From Condylostoma magnum (taxonomy: Eukaryota > Ciliophora > Heterotrichea > Heterotrichida > Condylostomatidae), in NCBI GenBank assembly GCA_920105805.1, contig CAKKTI010000046.1, positions 1 to 64,000 on the forward strand: a stretch of 64,000 nucleotides of DNA, given 5' to 3'. A program made the position numbers and the translations under genes. Numbering within the stretch: the stretch's first letter is position 1; each line of letters opens with the position of its first letter. Of the stretch, positions 1 to 12,884 are shown piece by piece. The notes under the pieces are model-generated. The model did no database searches. It was not told the DNA's origin and saw only the letters and a program-made list of their open reading frames with translations.

Positions 1-1073
1 ATAGCTATGGAGAGATCTCATGGTAGCTTTAATTGATTGAGACTGATCCAGTAATATAGGCAAAGAAGGTATTTGAGTGGTTAATGAAAGCACATTAAAA
101 GAATAATTATAGAGGAATTTCAAAAGCAGGGGAATACATCAGATATTTAACAAGGTAGCTAGAATTACAGAGAAAAAGATTCAACTAACCAAAGAAATGA
201 ATAAAATCAGGAATTATAGGAAGACATTATGATTCGGTATTATCAGTAGCTATTTCAAAGGATAATTCATTTGTAATATCTGGTGATAAGACTATTATGC
301 TTTGGAACTTATAAGATGCATCCTACAACAAATTAATAGGAAGACATAATAATATGGTATAATCAGTAGCTATTTCAAAGGATAATTCATTTGTAGTATC
401 TGGATCTGATACTATTATGCTTTGAAACTTATAAGATGCATCCTAAAACAAATTAATAGGAAGACATTATGATTCGGTATTATCAGTAGCTATTTCAAAG
501 GATAATTCATTTGTAGTATCTGGATCTGATACTATTATGCTTTGGAACTTATAAGATGCATCCTAAAACAAATTAATAGGAAGACATGATAATATGGTAT
601 TATCAGTAGCTATTTCAAAGGATAATTCATTTGTAGTATCTGGATCATGGGATAAAACTATTATGCTTTGGAACTTATAAGATGCATCATAAAACAAATT
701 AATAGGAAGACATGATAAATCGGTAAAATCAGTAGCTATTTCAAAGGATAATTCATTTGTAGTATCTGGTGATAAGACTATTATGCTTTGGAACTTATAA
801 GATGCATCCTAAAACAAATTAATAGGAAGACATAATAATATGATATAATCAGTAGCTATTTCAAAGGATAATTCATTTGTAGTATCTGGATCATGGGATG
901 AGACTATTATGCTTTGGAACTTATAAGATGCATCCTAAAACAAATTAATAGGAAGACATGATAATTCGGTAAAATCAGTAGCTATTTCAAAGGATAATTC
1001 ATTTATAGTATCTGGATCTGGTAATTTATTTGGTGATCAAGGCAATTATGAAGTAGCTTTATGGATTTTATAG
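1..1073 (+). CDS. WD40-repeat protein, 5' truncated by window
   Basis: The reading frame is already open at base 3, so the start lies outside the window. About 70 residues without a recognised domain precede a tandem array of seven WD40 units beginning near 219, 339, 459, 579, 705, 825 and 951. Each unit is 120 or 126 nt and reads GRH..(V)xSVAISKDNSFVVSG..(D)KTIMLWNLQDAS. One unit has TGA where the others have TGG (LWNL), which is internal evidence that TGA is Trp. The last unit diverges after SGSG. TAG at 1071-1073 is the chosen stop, but the frame stays readable to about 1200. Units are almost identical at the DNA level, so the array is recent or homogenised. Seven repeats are enough for one propeller. 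Partners are unknown; similar arrays occur in NACHT/APAF-like and other scaffold proteins. Confidence 0.8.
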
Positions 1074-2330
1074 CTTATTAATCTTAGATTTCCTTAATTT
1101 ATATTAATAATATCCTTTAAAGAGTTGTATTCTTTATTTACAATAGATTAAAAGCAATGATTTCCTATTTTTAATTGATTATATATCGAAGGCGTATAAT
1201 AAAAAAATATAAAGAAAAAATTCAAAATATGATTGTTGTCTAATTTTTTGAAACTAGGGAGGTTAGTTTTTCTAAAATTTTTATAAGTTAAGAAGACATG
1301 GAGACGGTAAATTATGAAAATTTAGTAGATACAGCAGATATAGTAGATTTAGAAATTTAGAAGATATAGTAGATACGGAAGATAAATAATATTAAGAAAA
1401 CAACAACTAATTATAAGGATCAACTTTCTATAATGCATTTATTTATATACAGAACAAAATTAAAACATTAGTTATTATTTATATTACTTTTTACAAACAT
1501 ACCTGAAAAATCAATTCGATTTCCAACTTTTAATATATTATGCTATTAATGGGGAAAGATATCAGTAAAATCATACTTGCTTTTAGAGTTTTAATCTGGA
1601 AATAGAAGATAGCTATGAATTTTAATTTTTAGCAAATGCAATTATATAATTATCTACCTATGGTGAATAAAAAATCCTTTTAATCAGAAGATAATAAGGA
1701 GAAATAAGAAGATATTGTATATATACTGGCGAGAAAGATAATAATCATCTAATAAGAGAGGAGTAGTTTTCTATAATATATTTATTTATTAAGGTTTAAT
1801 AATAATTTAAAATAAATTGCAAAATTATGTAATTAAACTTTTAAAAATAATAAATAAGCTTGATAATTAATACTCCGTCCCCAAATTATCTAAAATGTAA
1901 ATAAGCATCATCAACTTAAAATTGTTATTAATATGCCTATATTTCGATAATTACAATAGCTGAAAATGTCCTCCAATATTTTTCCCTTTTCAACTAAAAG
2001 TGACGCATTCTTCCCTTTTTATGCTTCTAACTAATTATATAAAAAAGGATATATAACCAGTCGTCAATGCTCTGATCTAAGGGGCTAACTTCATTCTAGT
2101 CTGTAACTTGTTCAAAAATAAGAGAGGATGACCAGGTGAGGAAGAAAAGGGTAAAAAGACACAATATGTATCTTTTCCATACAAAGGATTAAAAAGTTTG
2201 TAAAATTTGATATTTTCTTATAAGTACCTTTTATGTGTTACATAAATAAGATACTAAGTTTTTGTGATAAAATTGGAAGATGAAAATAACTCGTCTAAAC
2301 GACAGAAAAAGTTATTAATGAGTAAAACGA
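1074..2330. other. AT-rich intergenic stretch
   Basis: No coding frame can be supported on either strand. A short run around 1310-1390 repeats imperfect copies of gatatagtagat. The rest is A+T-rich with weak open frames, which mean little in a code without obligatory stops. It should contain the 3' end of the WD40 gene and the promoter of the RBR gene. Confidence 0.4.
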
Positions 2331-3606
2331 TTGCTAAATTGCAGTTTTCATATATCAATCTCTACATTTACATTAATTGAGTATTGTAGTAAATCTAGAC
2401 TGTTAATAGGATGCATTAAGAAATATGACTTAAAGGAATATATTCAAACAAGGTCAAAACACGACAAAAAGTCTATTTTTCTAGATGACTACAGTTATAC
2501 TATAATTTATTACACTAAAAATGGAATTCAGAGATATTTAAGCCTAGGCTACTTAACTTCACTCACACTTCCCAAAACTAAGTCCATCTGATGCCTTTAT
2601 AGCAGGTATAGGCTGCTACACTTCCGGAATTAATGCACAGTTAATCTTCCGACTAATAAACAAGCTCAATGAATACTTAGATGTTAACTTAATCAGCCAA
2701 TATCAGAAAAACTAGATCCTTGAATAAATATGTAGTGGTAAACTAGGAGTGGCAAAAAGACTACTAGAAGATATAGTAAAAGATGCCTAGCTTAATTTCT
2801 AAGACTTACAACAGTCAGCTGTTAATATAGTTAACAATGTAAACCAAAAACAATTATAAGAGCAGTAGGAGAATGCAAGAAGGTAAAACGAGTTAAAAAG
2901 GCTTGAATAGGAAAAAGCCTCATAAGAATTGGCCTTAAAGCTATAAATGGAGGAATAACAACTTCTAATAAAGCAACAACACAACCCTGCTCCTGTTTAA
3001 AACCGTGTAATTTGCTCTCTTTGTAATAAAGTTGTTCCCGAGCATGAGTATTTACCATTAGAGTATTGCGGAGATATCATGCACAAGCACTGTGTGAGAA
3101 AGCATTTAGTAAGATGTATTTAATATAAGCTTTACCCGCTGAAATGTCCTAATGCAAATTGCTAATCAGATATAGCAGATTTAGATTTATAGGAAAGATT
3201 GAATGCTAATCTTTTAAACTAATACTACAAAGAATAGAACAAACCGATACAGCCTCCTGTACAGCAGTACAGAAATGCTAGAAACTATCGTATACAATGT
3301 CCTAAGCAGTACTGTGATAGGTGGTTAACCCCTAATAAAAGCCCTAATACTGCCTACTGCCCCTCATGCTATTAAAACTTCTGTGTGAATTGCGGACATG
3401 AATAACATACTGGAGCTTCTTGTAAACAAAACCGCAAAAACTATAACTAGATGAACAACACAATGAAACTGGCATAAAGAGCATGTTGCTGCTAATGTGG
3501 AGTGTGGAACAAAAAGAAGAGGAACAGCAAATCTATAACGTGTTCTAATTGTAATGTTAACTTCTGTAGCTTGTGCAAGACCGAGTTATATAATTGTTAT
3601 TGTTAG
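2331..3606 (+). CDS. RBR-type (RING-IBR-RING2) E3 ubiquitin ligase
   Basis: From about 2592 the frame gives a Gln/Glu-rich coiled segment, then RING1 (ICSLCNK...CGDIMHKHC...CPNANC), an IBR (CPKQYCDRW...YCPSCYQNFCVNCGHE) and RING2 (CCCQCGVWN...CSNCNVNFCSLC). RBR ligases load ubiquitin onto a RING2 cysteine before transfer. The likely stop is TAG at 3604-3606, right after ELYNCYC, 20 bp from the convergent kelch stop. The N-terminus is unsettled. A convincing 86-codon block at 2331-2591 lies one frame away (KKYDLKEYIQTR...YSYTIIYY), so a frame change near 2575-2590 would be needed to join it. The alternative is an ATG at 2128 read straight through in the RBR frame. The C-terminal half is secure; the start is not. 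Confidence 0.75.
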
Positions 3607-3626
3607 GTAAAATTTTACTAGTTTAT

Positions 3627-5135
3627 TTAATCCTCTGATGAAGAATCACTGTCATTTCCTCCCTTTTTGCTTGACGAATCTGAGGAGGAAAATTTAAGTT
3701 TAAAGGATTTTAAGGGTGTTGGTTTCAATAAGGTAGATGGATCTGGCATATGGAGAACGGTTAGCATTGAAGTTAGCTGCTTCTTTATTCTGGGAGGGGA
3801 AAAGTCTGAGTTGTTAGCCTATATTTCCTCTGAGCTACTGCTATTAGAACTGGATTGTTTCTATGCTTTACTGTTATGACTACTTTTAGACTGTTAAGAG
3901 TCGTTGTTTCTCTCATCATTTGTTATTTAAAGGTCAATTTGGGCTAAATCAGGATTTTATTCTTCTAAATCAACTTCAATTTAAGTCTCGTGTATTTATT
4001 CTTTTGTAACTCCTCTTTTCTTACTTTTTTTCTCCTTATGTTTCTTAGTTACTTTTCTTTGCTTAGTTTCCTCTATTTGCAAAAGTGATTAATCCTAACT
4101 TTTATGCTCCACTAGCATTCATGTATTTTAGTTCAATCCATTGTTTCTATCTCTAAATATACTAAGCTCTTATTAATGCTGGCCCTAAATATCCACCTCC
4201 TTCACTTCTTTGCTAATCATATCAACACAGTATAGTTTTGTATTAGTCAAAATCATCCCAAATCTTCCAATTATTAATCCAGGATAAAAGGGTATAGGAT
4301 GATGCGTTAGCTCATATACCTTTCCAAACCCTTACTATATGACACAGCTGTAAATAGTCTTATTCATTATCCTTTCTCCATTCTCATCAAAATATCATCC
4401 TCCAAATACAGCAATTGTCTAATTATCAATAGCCTAACACTGACACCCGACTAAATCAGTATTGAACTTCCAATTAAACCTCAAAACTTACTGATGAACT
4501 AAGTCAAAGCTGTATAAGTGATGATTAATTTTCCCATTTGGCTTTCTTCCTCCTATAAAGTAAATTCTGTTTTCAATGACAGTTGTGCCGGGCAAAATAA
4601 GCATTGCTGGGTGCAATTTAACCTTTTACTTTAAATGTACTGGATAATCATACAAAATTCTTCATATATAAGTAGTTACGTCTAAAATCATTATAGGTGC
4701 AGCCTTGCATATCTCCTCGTTCCCTTATCTTATATAGGTTATACCTCCACTATAAATAATCGAGTAATTCCATTTGTTAACATGCCCATACTAGACAACG
4801 ACAGGTATTTTATTAAGCTTGATAATTCTCTATTTATCAACTTCTACTAAATAACTAGTTTAACTGCATTATTCAGTGCCTGAGGTAATTCCTCCAACTA
4901 AAATCATAGTATTAGTGTCAATGTATCCAAAGCCTCCTTCCTATGGTAAATTTTCGCTAAAGGAAATTGACTGAGTTGTCTCTATTTCTCCGTTTTTCAC
5001 TTCAAGACATTGTTTTGACTAAGGGAAAAATATATAGAAAGAGGGGATCCTATTTGCCGCTATTTTCCCTTAGATAGTTGTAAATTGAGTGTTTTGAGAT
5101 GGATTTTGTGCGTTTGATGCCTAGCAACAGCCCAT
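3627..5135 (-). CDS. Kelch-repeat protein, possible N-myristoylation
   Basis: About 502 residues containing kelch-type blades: ILVGGITSG, IIYSGGITY, IYFIGGRKPNGK...LYSFDL and IAVFGGQYFDENGER. The C-terminus is acidic and Ser-rich, ending SDSSSED before TAA at 3627-3629. The chosen ATG gives MGCCQASN, a good N-myristoylation and palmitoylation signal. An in-frame ATG 23 codons upstream (5202-5204) would instead give a short hydrophobic leader (MENLVILSLFTL) and place the start only 9 bp from the divergent gene. Kelch propellers usually bind protein partners; no BTB or other catalytic domain is visible. Confidence 0.75.
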
Positions 5136-5213
5136 TATTATTTTATAACTAACGGCTTAATGAGAAATAAGAGTAAATAAAGATAAAATCACTAAATTTT
5201 CCATAAGTACTCA

Positions 5214-5714
5214 ATGGGAAGAATGGCGGTAAGAAGGCCCTTGAGTCAGATTAAGATAGGATAGAAGAACCAGAAAAACTGTAATGTTCATGAATATGTT
5301 TTAATGTGGAATAGACTAAATAAGTCTTAATAAAGTTGAATTACAGATTAGTCTTAGATTATGAGATTTGAAGAGAAGTTAGACTGGTAATAAAGTAGCC
5401 AGCTTTTAAATAAGCGGTAGAAGTTTAATCAAGTTAGAAAAAGAAAGAGAAAATCTAGATAATGACTTTCTATTAATGCTACGCAGGATAGTTAGATGAT
5501 TCATAAAAGAGCTACTACACCTGTTTTTAAGAGGTATTAGATGCATAAGGTGTAAAATTTTAATAGGAGATCATAATAGAAGCTTCATAACATAGAGTTT
5601 TTAAAGGGTTATCAATTACTCAAACCAAAATCCCTTTAAATCAGTACTAGTGTTTTAAAAACCTAACAAAAGGTTGAAGATTTTAAAGAGTATTTATTAC
5701 AGGTATAGATATAA
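5214..5714 (+). CDS. Small basic protein, unknown
   Basis: Starting at ATG 5214 (a second ATG follows at 5223), the frame gives about 165 residues rich in Lys, Arg and Gln, including runs such as VRKRKRKSRQ and an MWNRLNK segment. No family is recognised. It is divergent from the kelch gene and convergent with the TPR/IQ gene. The end is approximate: TAG 5706-5708 and TAA 5712-5714 are both candidates. Codon and residue composition is protein-like rather than random AT-rich sequence, but the evidence is composition and position only. Confidence 0.45.
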
Positions 5715-5921
5715 GTTTATAAATCCTTTTAAATTTAATAGTATTTTAGTGTATTTCATTGTAAATATCAAATCTTAGTATTAGAGACAAGCAATGAAAG
5801 GGATTGTTAATAAAAGCTATTTGAAGTATATATATGTTAAATATGAAAAGAGGGCTATTGATTATAACAATCTAATGTATATTTTACCATAATATAACAG
5901 ATTTTAACATTATTTACTTCA

Positions 5922-8900
5922 TTATATCTTACAATACAAGTAACTAAAAGATTTATACTAAATCTATTTTCATAGCTTATCTCTACTTATTAATACTTCG
6001 TATTCTCCTTGGTAAACAAACTCTAAATTAGAAATAATCTTGTATAATTAAGCTTTATTGAATTACTAATAAGATAAATATCCTATATCATATGTATACT
6101 TTCCATTATTATCATCTCTTGTAATAGACAAATACGCTCCTTATAGTGTTTATCTAAATCCAACTTTACACTAATAATCATTGATTTAAACTAAATCATA
6201 GATAATTTTCTCTGATTGCTTAAAAACTAAGTTTCTATCATAAATTTAAAGCAAATTTGCTAAATAAGAGCAATAGATTTCAAAAGAAGGTATATTAGTT
6301 GGTAATTGAGTGAATGCAACATAGCTTCTTTTCTCTTTTATTACATATAACTAAACTCTTAAATCTTGATTATTAGCTTAAAATAAGATTTAGCACTAGG
6401 CCTTTTGTACTTTAGCTGTTATATTAATTGATTGTAAGTTCTTTTATTGGTTATTTTTTTGCTCTAAATAGTTTACTAAATTATACTGATTATTTTGTTG
6501 TTAAAAGGTAGTTAATAATTAAGTATCTAATATCTCATACTTAGAATTAGATTAAAATTTCCCCTTAAAAACAGATATTTTCGGTACAATTAATTTTCTT
6601 AGAACTTCATCAAATGAATTAAGGCTTAAACTGCTGTTTATTACCTTTTTATCGTAATAAATAGCTCTAAATCGCGACTTTTTCACATTAAGCAATTTAA
6701 AGCAATCTCTGTATACAAATACATAAAAGATATAGTTTTTATTATGTATCTTTTAATCAATCTTTAAAGAGAAGAAAGTGTTACTCATAATTATCCTTTA
6801 AAGCTCAAATTTCCTAGTTAAATATCCCTTAACATAAGCTTAAATATACTTAGCTGCTCTGGGCAAATCCTTTTTATCAAACTCAAAATTAAACAATGCT
6901 CTTTTGTTTCCTAGCTTTATGGCAAAGTTTGATATAACATGTCCTATTTACGATAATTATGTTATATTATGTCCAGTTTTATCAGCTGCTTTTTATAAAG
7001 GGATTTCTAGTTATTGCGTCATGTAATCCAGGCTTCCATGTTTAATCTAAAATACTAAAATATCGTCAGGCTGTAGAGTATCTTTATTAACGTCTTGTTG
7101 CTTAACATACATTTAAACAATACAAGCTTTTTAGTAGAAGGTTTTAGAAGTTCTATAAATGATTCTGTTTTAAAATCCTTTGTCTTGTTAAAAAAGATAA
7201 GTATTAAGTATAAGGTTATTTTCGTTGATTTATAGAGCTTCAATTACTTTATCGAAAGATCTCTCAAAATATTTTCTAAAGGCTTTGTATCTTAATCATG
7301 TAGTGAAAGTTTACTTTGGATATAAAGTTAAAGAAACTGCTTTGATCTATATAGCATTTTTATCCTCAGTGAAGATTATCTTGTAATCATTGCCGTAAAA
7401 TCGCTTTATTTAAGTGTTAATTTAAGTCATTTTGCCCTATTAGATAGGTAGGGATTTTTTATACTATCACTAATTATCTGAGGAAGCAATGGATTCTGCT
7501 AGCCTTTGTAAGCTTTAGAAAGATGCTATTTTATCTTTTTATTTATAATTAATCTTTATGGCTTACTTAGCATCTTGACGACTATACTAAAGTAATTCGA
7601 TAAATTTGTGGTTTTAATTGTCTTTGTAGTAAACGGTATATTTTTACATTTGTTTGCATACTCTAACAGGATTTTTTTTGTATATAAATTTATCAATTAT
7701 TTGTACTTGAGATTTTAAGCACTGTTTTAAGTTATTAAAGGATTTTTTTCTTCAGGCCTTTTAAATAATTGTTATACTTTTGATTATTTTGTTTTATAAA
7801 GCATAATATTAGGTTAAGTCTATTCTATTCTAGGATATTTATGTATATTATTGCAACTCATGTAATAGTAATTCACCTTTTATGAAAGTTGGGTACAACT
7901 AGTGCTCTTAATCCATAATGTAAGGCTAATTCTCATCATTCCTACATAATAATACTTAGATATTATTACCCTCATAATTGCAGTTTCATTAGGATATTAT
8001 TTCATCTTTTCTTTACTTTACAAAGCATATAGTATCATTATTAACTCATAGATACTTTATTAACCTAAAATGCCTTGAATTATCTCAATTAGGCAAAAAT
8101 AATTACAAAGATGACTTGATTTAGTTAATATCATTTTTAGCAGTTACAAGGCACTAATTACTAACATTCTTTATCTGAATTTTATATACTATACTTCTAA
8201 TCAATTTATAACCTTTCAATTTACATTCTATCTAGTTTTCTTATACAACAGGAGACGGATTCGACTAAAAACTTATTTAACTTTCAGTGATTAGTTTTGG
8301 TTATACCTTCTTTCTTTTACGTATATAACCTTAACTTATACTGTTTTATGTTTAAAATTTGCTAATGATTTTATCAAACAAGGCATTTTTTTCAATCTTT
8401 TCTAGTTAATTATAACTAATGGGCTTAATGTTATTATAAATTAACAATTACTTTTTATTACTATAACTTCTTTACCTTTTATTTAAATTATAAGAGCTTA
8501 AATTTTACTATTTTTTATATTTTTGCGGATTGTTCAATCTTTAATAAGGAGATAATCTACCAGCACTATAATTTTGTAGTTTTCTATTAGAAAGATTTTA
8601 CCTACTTAATCTTTTTGGTTAGCCAGGCTGTGATCTATATGTAAAGGAAGTCTATTCTGATGTATTAGACCCTCTATTGTTCTAAAGTTAGTTTAAAGGT
8701 TCCATTAAAACTATTTATTACACGTTAGATAGACTTTATTTCAATTAATCTTATAAATCTTAATCTTACTGATTTAACTCTAGAATACTTATTGCTTTTG
8801 AATAGAATTCTATTGATTTTCCAAAGCATTGATCCTATTAAAACAAATTGGCTAGATTATCATAAGCTAATGCAAGGTTTTTAATAATTTTAGGATTTGT

Positions 8901-9326
8901 TAGTTTTGCACTTTATTAAGCTTAATATACAGCCTTTCGTGCTATTTTTTCTGCTTTTGCAGTCAAATTTAGCTTCTAGTACACTTTTGAGAGATTTATT
9001 AGTAAATTTGTTGAAGTTTATTACTCCTATAATTTTGATATGCCTTTTGCTCTTTTTAAAACTTTAAGAGATAGTTTTAATTTTCCTTATTGTAAATAAA
9101 TAGCGCCAATTAGTACTATTGTATCTATAAACAACTATTAATGATTTTCCTCTTTTGATAAAATTTTACTTAGTCTTTTAATGTAAAATAATTATCTTTG
9201 AAGGGGATGATACGAGATGTTACTGATAAGACTGTCATAAGCCTAAACTACTTAATGGTGTTTCATAGTATATTTAACTATATCTTCAAATTAACTTAAC
9301 ATCTACTCTAGTTTTTAAGCTTCCAT
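5922..9326 (-). CDS. TPR and IQ-motif protein
   Basis: One unbroken frame of about 1134 codons. The N-terminal 350 residues contain TPR-like helices (LIGAIYLQQGKLKLSLKVLKRAK; LALAYDNLANLFQQ...SIEFYSKAISI). At least two IQ calmodulin-binding motifs follow: IIQKAWRKKSF, whose Trp is TGA, and YIQAYVKGYLTRK. The start MEAQKLEQMLSQFEDI is the first ATG with sensible sequence. The end is ambiguous because TAA 5922-5924 and TGA 5919-5921 are adjacent; TAA is used here. The domain mix resembles calmodulin-regulated scaffold or ciliary proteins, but no named orthologue is recognised. Its 5' end faces importin-alpha across 166 bp, a likely shared promoter region. Confidence 0.75.
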
Positions 9327-9492
9327 TTTAGTAAGTAATTAAGAGGAGTTTGCAGTACTTTTAAGAGATAAAATACTTAATTTATATAACTATACACGAA
9401 TTAATAAGTTTACTTATTACTATATTATCTCAAATCACTTATAACACTTAAAATTAATTCTCTAAAACATATTCTTTATCCCCTAATTATAA

Positions 9493-11079
9493 ATGGAATA
9501 TCACTTTGAAGGTAGATTAGATTCATTCTGCAGAACTCCGGGAGTATATGACTTGAATAAAATTAGAGAAGATAAGTTCATAGAGCTACGTAAGAAAAAG
9601 AGAAACGCTTTATTCAATAAGAGAAGATTTAAATAAGGAGAGTCACCTGGAGATTCAGCAGATAAAACAATGCTTATAATGTTTGACTAAAATTTACTAA
9701 CAAACGAATTAATCACAAAATATTCAATAATAAGACAGAATTAGGACAATAGGAATCTGTTTGTTTAATTACTCTAAGTAATGCAGGGGGGCAATTGAGA
9801 GTAGGATTTAGCACTTTTATATTTATTCCAATCCTTTGTAGCAAAAAGCAGAAACATACTGTAAATAATTTTTAACTAAGAAGGTTGCTTTAGAGGACTA
9901 ATAAATAATCTGTAGTGTAAAAATGAGGAGGTTTAAAAGATTTCATTAAAAGTTTTGATAAACTTGTCTTATTTAGATGTAATACCCTAAATATTGGACT
10001 AATTTTAGATCTTTTAGTGTTTAGATGACCTGTTGGCAAATTAAGACAGTGAAATTGTAGAGCATGTTGTGTTCTTAATAAGTAATCTAGCAGCAGATAA
10101 TAAATATCTAAGGGATAAAGTATTGATTATGAGTAATTTTAGTTAAATCTTTGAATTTATGAAGTAAACAAGCAATCCTTATCATTAAGAAATACTAGCT
10201 TGATTTATTACCAATTTAGCCATATATAAACAGCCTATGAGTGAAGCGTATTCAATACAACTAATAGATCAATGTAATTACCTATTTTGACAAGAATCTG
10301 ATGAAGTGAAAATTTAGTCATTAAAAGCCATGTACTAGCTGTCTAAAAATAATATAAAAGTTATACAGTAGATTTTAAAACTGAATATCTCTTAAAGAGT
10401 TGTTAAATTAGTATAACATTCAAATACTCAGCTATAAACTCAAGCTCTTGAGTTAATTTCTAATATAATCAGTGCTGGAGATGATCTACATACGCTAGAA
10501 ATCTTGAAGTATGATTTAATATAAAACATAACAATACTACTGAGCTCATCCAGTGAGAAACTGTAGGGAACTGCTTGTTTTATTATTAGTAATATTTTAG
10601 CTACAAAGTCAGACTATGTATACGAAATTCTTAACAGCTCCTGCTATAGATTCTTAGTAAATCTAGCAGTATAATCTAGAGATGAAATAAGGAAGTGATG
10701 TATTTATGGATTAGTGAATCTAGTCATTGTGTAAGAAATTCAAGCTGTTTTTAAGTCAGTAGAAATGGAAATTTTTGATACTATGATTTAAGTTTTGATG
10801 CATGAGAAGAATTCTGAGAATATTTTCAATATTATCGAAGGAATTGGAAGAGTTTTTGATCTACTTAAAATATCAGATATGGAGTATGGGTACAATTACA
10901 CTGATTTTTTAAATAATTTTGAGAATTTAGGGGGAAGAGAGTAATTAGAATAAATTGCAATGTCAAATCAAAGTAAAATAGGCTACTTGGCCTTAAAGGT
11001 ACTATAGTCTAATTATGGAGACGTGGATTTTCAGACAAATTTACTAGAAAATCCACCAACTGTATTTGACTTTTCTTAG
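9493..11079 (+). CDS. Importin subunit alpha (karyopherin alpha)
   Basis: A 528-residue protein, normal for importin-alpha. The N-terminus carries a basic IBB-like segment (ELRKKKRNALFNKRRF) for importin-beta binding. Armadillo repeats follow, with family motifs such as VVFLISNLAAD, ILAWFITNLA and IRKWCIYGLVNL. Trp in ILAWFITNLA and IRKWCIYG is encoded by TGA. A Gly-rich FENLGGREQLEQI segment near the end matches the last ARM region. Translation ends at TAG 11077-11079, immediately followed by TAA, after VFDFS. The protein should carry NLS cargo into the nuclei. No intron is needed. Confidence 0.93.
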
Positions 11080-11119
11080 TAAATGTTTTGTATAAATTTA
11101 GTTTTATATCCACAATATT

Positions 11120-11938
11120 TTACTGGTTTTAAAAATTCTATAACTAAACCACACTTCCATATCTCTTTATATAAGCTCTAGTTGCTTCTGGCACTAGTTC
11201 GTACTTTAAATACATAAAAAGATCATTCCACTTTTGCATACACGTCTATGTGTGTTCATGGTTAAAACAGCATATAATATTGAATCTTTGTATCAGTTGT
11301 TCAGGGTTTATTTCCTATATCACTAATAAATCTAAGTATAAATGATAAATTCTACTCATATCTTAATTCATAGCCAGAATCCTATAGACAGTGTATGTAG
11401 TAAAGCTTTTAATCTACCCAAAATTAAGTACTTTAGCAGCAATGCTTCTCCACTCAGGAGTATTTATAATGTGAACAAAATTTTACCAACTTTCTTACTA
11501 CAATTCATTATTTCTATCAAATGTATGGAGTCCTTTAAGCTTTTTTATAGATGATTAGTAGCTTTTCTCTTTCCTTAAAGCAAACCTTACAGCTTTCATT
11601 AGCCCTCGAATTATAATACTATATAAAGATTCTTTTTTAAAGGAATTTAATGACGTTTATTGTAAGTTTTGAAGCTGATCAGAGCTTATTGACTTTGCTT
11701 TTAACTTTGTTGATTTTTTTATGTGGTAAAAACTGCTTATTAATCTTTAATATAAGCCTTTTGGCCGTCCAGATTGATTAACGCGAGGTTTGGGTAGATT
11801 TTAAGCTATTTGCTCTTGGGTTACGGTCTTTTGTATGATATTTGACTCAAAGATTTAAATAAATTCCTCTTATATAAATCCAGGATGATTCTGGTGTAGA
11901 ATTGACTGCTTTGTAACATTTCTTTTAGGTCTTTTCAT
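11120..11938 (-). CDS. Unknown basic protein
   Basis: Start MKRPKRNVTKQSIL and stop TAA at 11120-11122 lie in one frame of 273 codons; another in-frame TAA is at 11129. The N-terminal third is very basic, with NLPKPRVNQSGRPKGLYQRL, suggesting nuclear or nucleic-acid contact. The C-terminal part is helical and aromatic (INTPEWRSIAAKVL, CMQKWNDLFMYLKYEL). No family is recognised. It converges on importin-alpha with about 40 bp between stops. The even amino-acid mix across the whole frame supports real coding. Confidence 0.6.
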
Positions 11939-12263
11939 CGAATTAATTATTTAAATATATATTAGAGATTAAAAACCTTATTTCTTTACTTAATTTGATT
12001 TACCCTGAAATTTGAGGTAATTAAGGGGTCTGTACACTCAGCACAAATACCTTGCAAAATACAAAAAATGGCTAAATATCGAAAAATTATAATTTACCGT
12101 GATTCTACCTTAGATTAATTTACTATGTTTTCAGAACTAATTAGTTAGTCTGACTATGCTTTAACTATAAGGTTATAATTGTATAGCACCCTAGGAGAGT
12201 GTCACAAACTAGGAAAAAGGTTATCAATGAGTAATCCTTATATTGCTACAATTGTTCTATTTT
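11939..12263. other. Intergenic, upstream region
   Basis: A stretch between the divergent 11120-11938 gene and the small ORF that follows. An ATG at about 12068 opens a readable frame (MAKYRKIIIYRDS), but nothing marks it as a gene. It probably holds promoters for both flanking units. Confidence 0.3.
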
Positions 12264-12668
12264 ATGCTTGAAATCTTGATAATAAATATGCCGTATTCGT
12301 TATTATATTTCTATCTCATAAAATGTTTAAAGTTAAAGATATCAATTGCTAGCACATTTAGATATTTTATTCTAGTCTTTAAGGCTAATACATCTTTTAA
12401 TTACCTAAAGTATTTCATTTTTTTCTATGTTTTCAGTATTGGAAGAATTTCTGCATATACTGGAATACATTTACAACAAAACGAAAATGGTAATATGGGA
12501 TTATTGTTTAATGTAAACACTACAAGATTGCTTGTAATTCTATATAACGTTGACTACAGTAGCCTTCCCAATAGCCTAGCTTTAGAAATACTAAAAATTA
12601 AGGCAAAATACATTATGAATAATCTGTTTGCAATTGATTTCGTAATGAAGAACAATAATATAAGCTAA
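12264..12668 (+). CDS. Possible small hydrophobic protein
   Basis: This is a long frame with no TAA, TAG or TGA for about 140 codons, which is unusual in DNA this A+T-rich. From ATG 12264 it begins with a hydrophobic half (MLEILIINMPYSLLYFYL) and ends with a globular-looking half (GNMGLLFNVNTTRLLVILYNVDY...LALEILKIKAKY). The end is TAA 12666-12668. The second half faintly resembles the last strands and helix of longin-type trafficking domains, but I cannot confirm that. A competing frame is readable in the first half, so a short intron is possible. Confidence 0.35.
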   Translation: MLEILIINMPYSLLYFYLIKCLKLKISIASTFRYFILVFKANTSFNYLKYFIFFYVFSIGRISAYTGIHLQQNENGNMGLLFNVNTTRLLVILYNVDYSSLPNSLALEILKIKAKYIMNNLFAIDFVMKNNNIS

Positions 12669-12884
12669 CTCAGCATTAAATAGCAATTTTGATTATATAA
12701 TCATCCAGCGTTGCTGTTTTAGCATTACAACATACATATGATTTTTTAATATTTGAGTAATTTTACATTGAAAAGTATCAGAATGAAAGGTTTTCTTAAT
12801 ATTTTCCAATACATAACACTTTGTTCAATAACTACAAATCAAATTCTAAAAGACTATCTAGTAATAATTATTTTAAATCAAAAT
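12669..12884. other. Intergenic spacer
   Basis: A+T-rich spacer in front of the large IQ-motif gene. An in-frame upstream extension from an ATG near 12783 can be read but is hydrophobic and low-complexity, so the later ATG at 12885 is preferred. Confidence 0.3.

Noticed and set aside
1310-1390. CRISPR-like or microsatellite array
   Set aside because: The gatatagtagat units are few, imperfect and without regular spacers.
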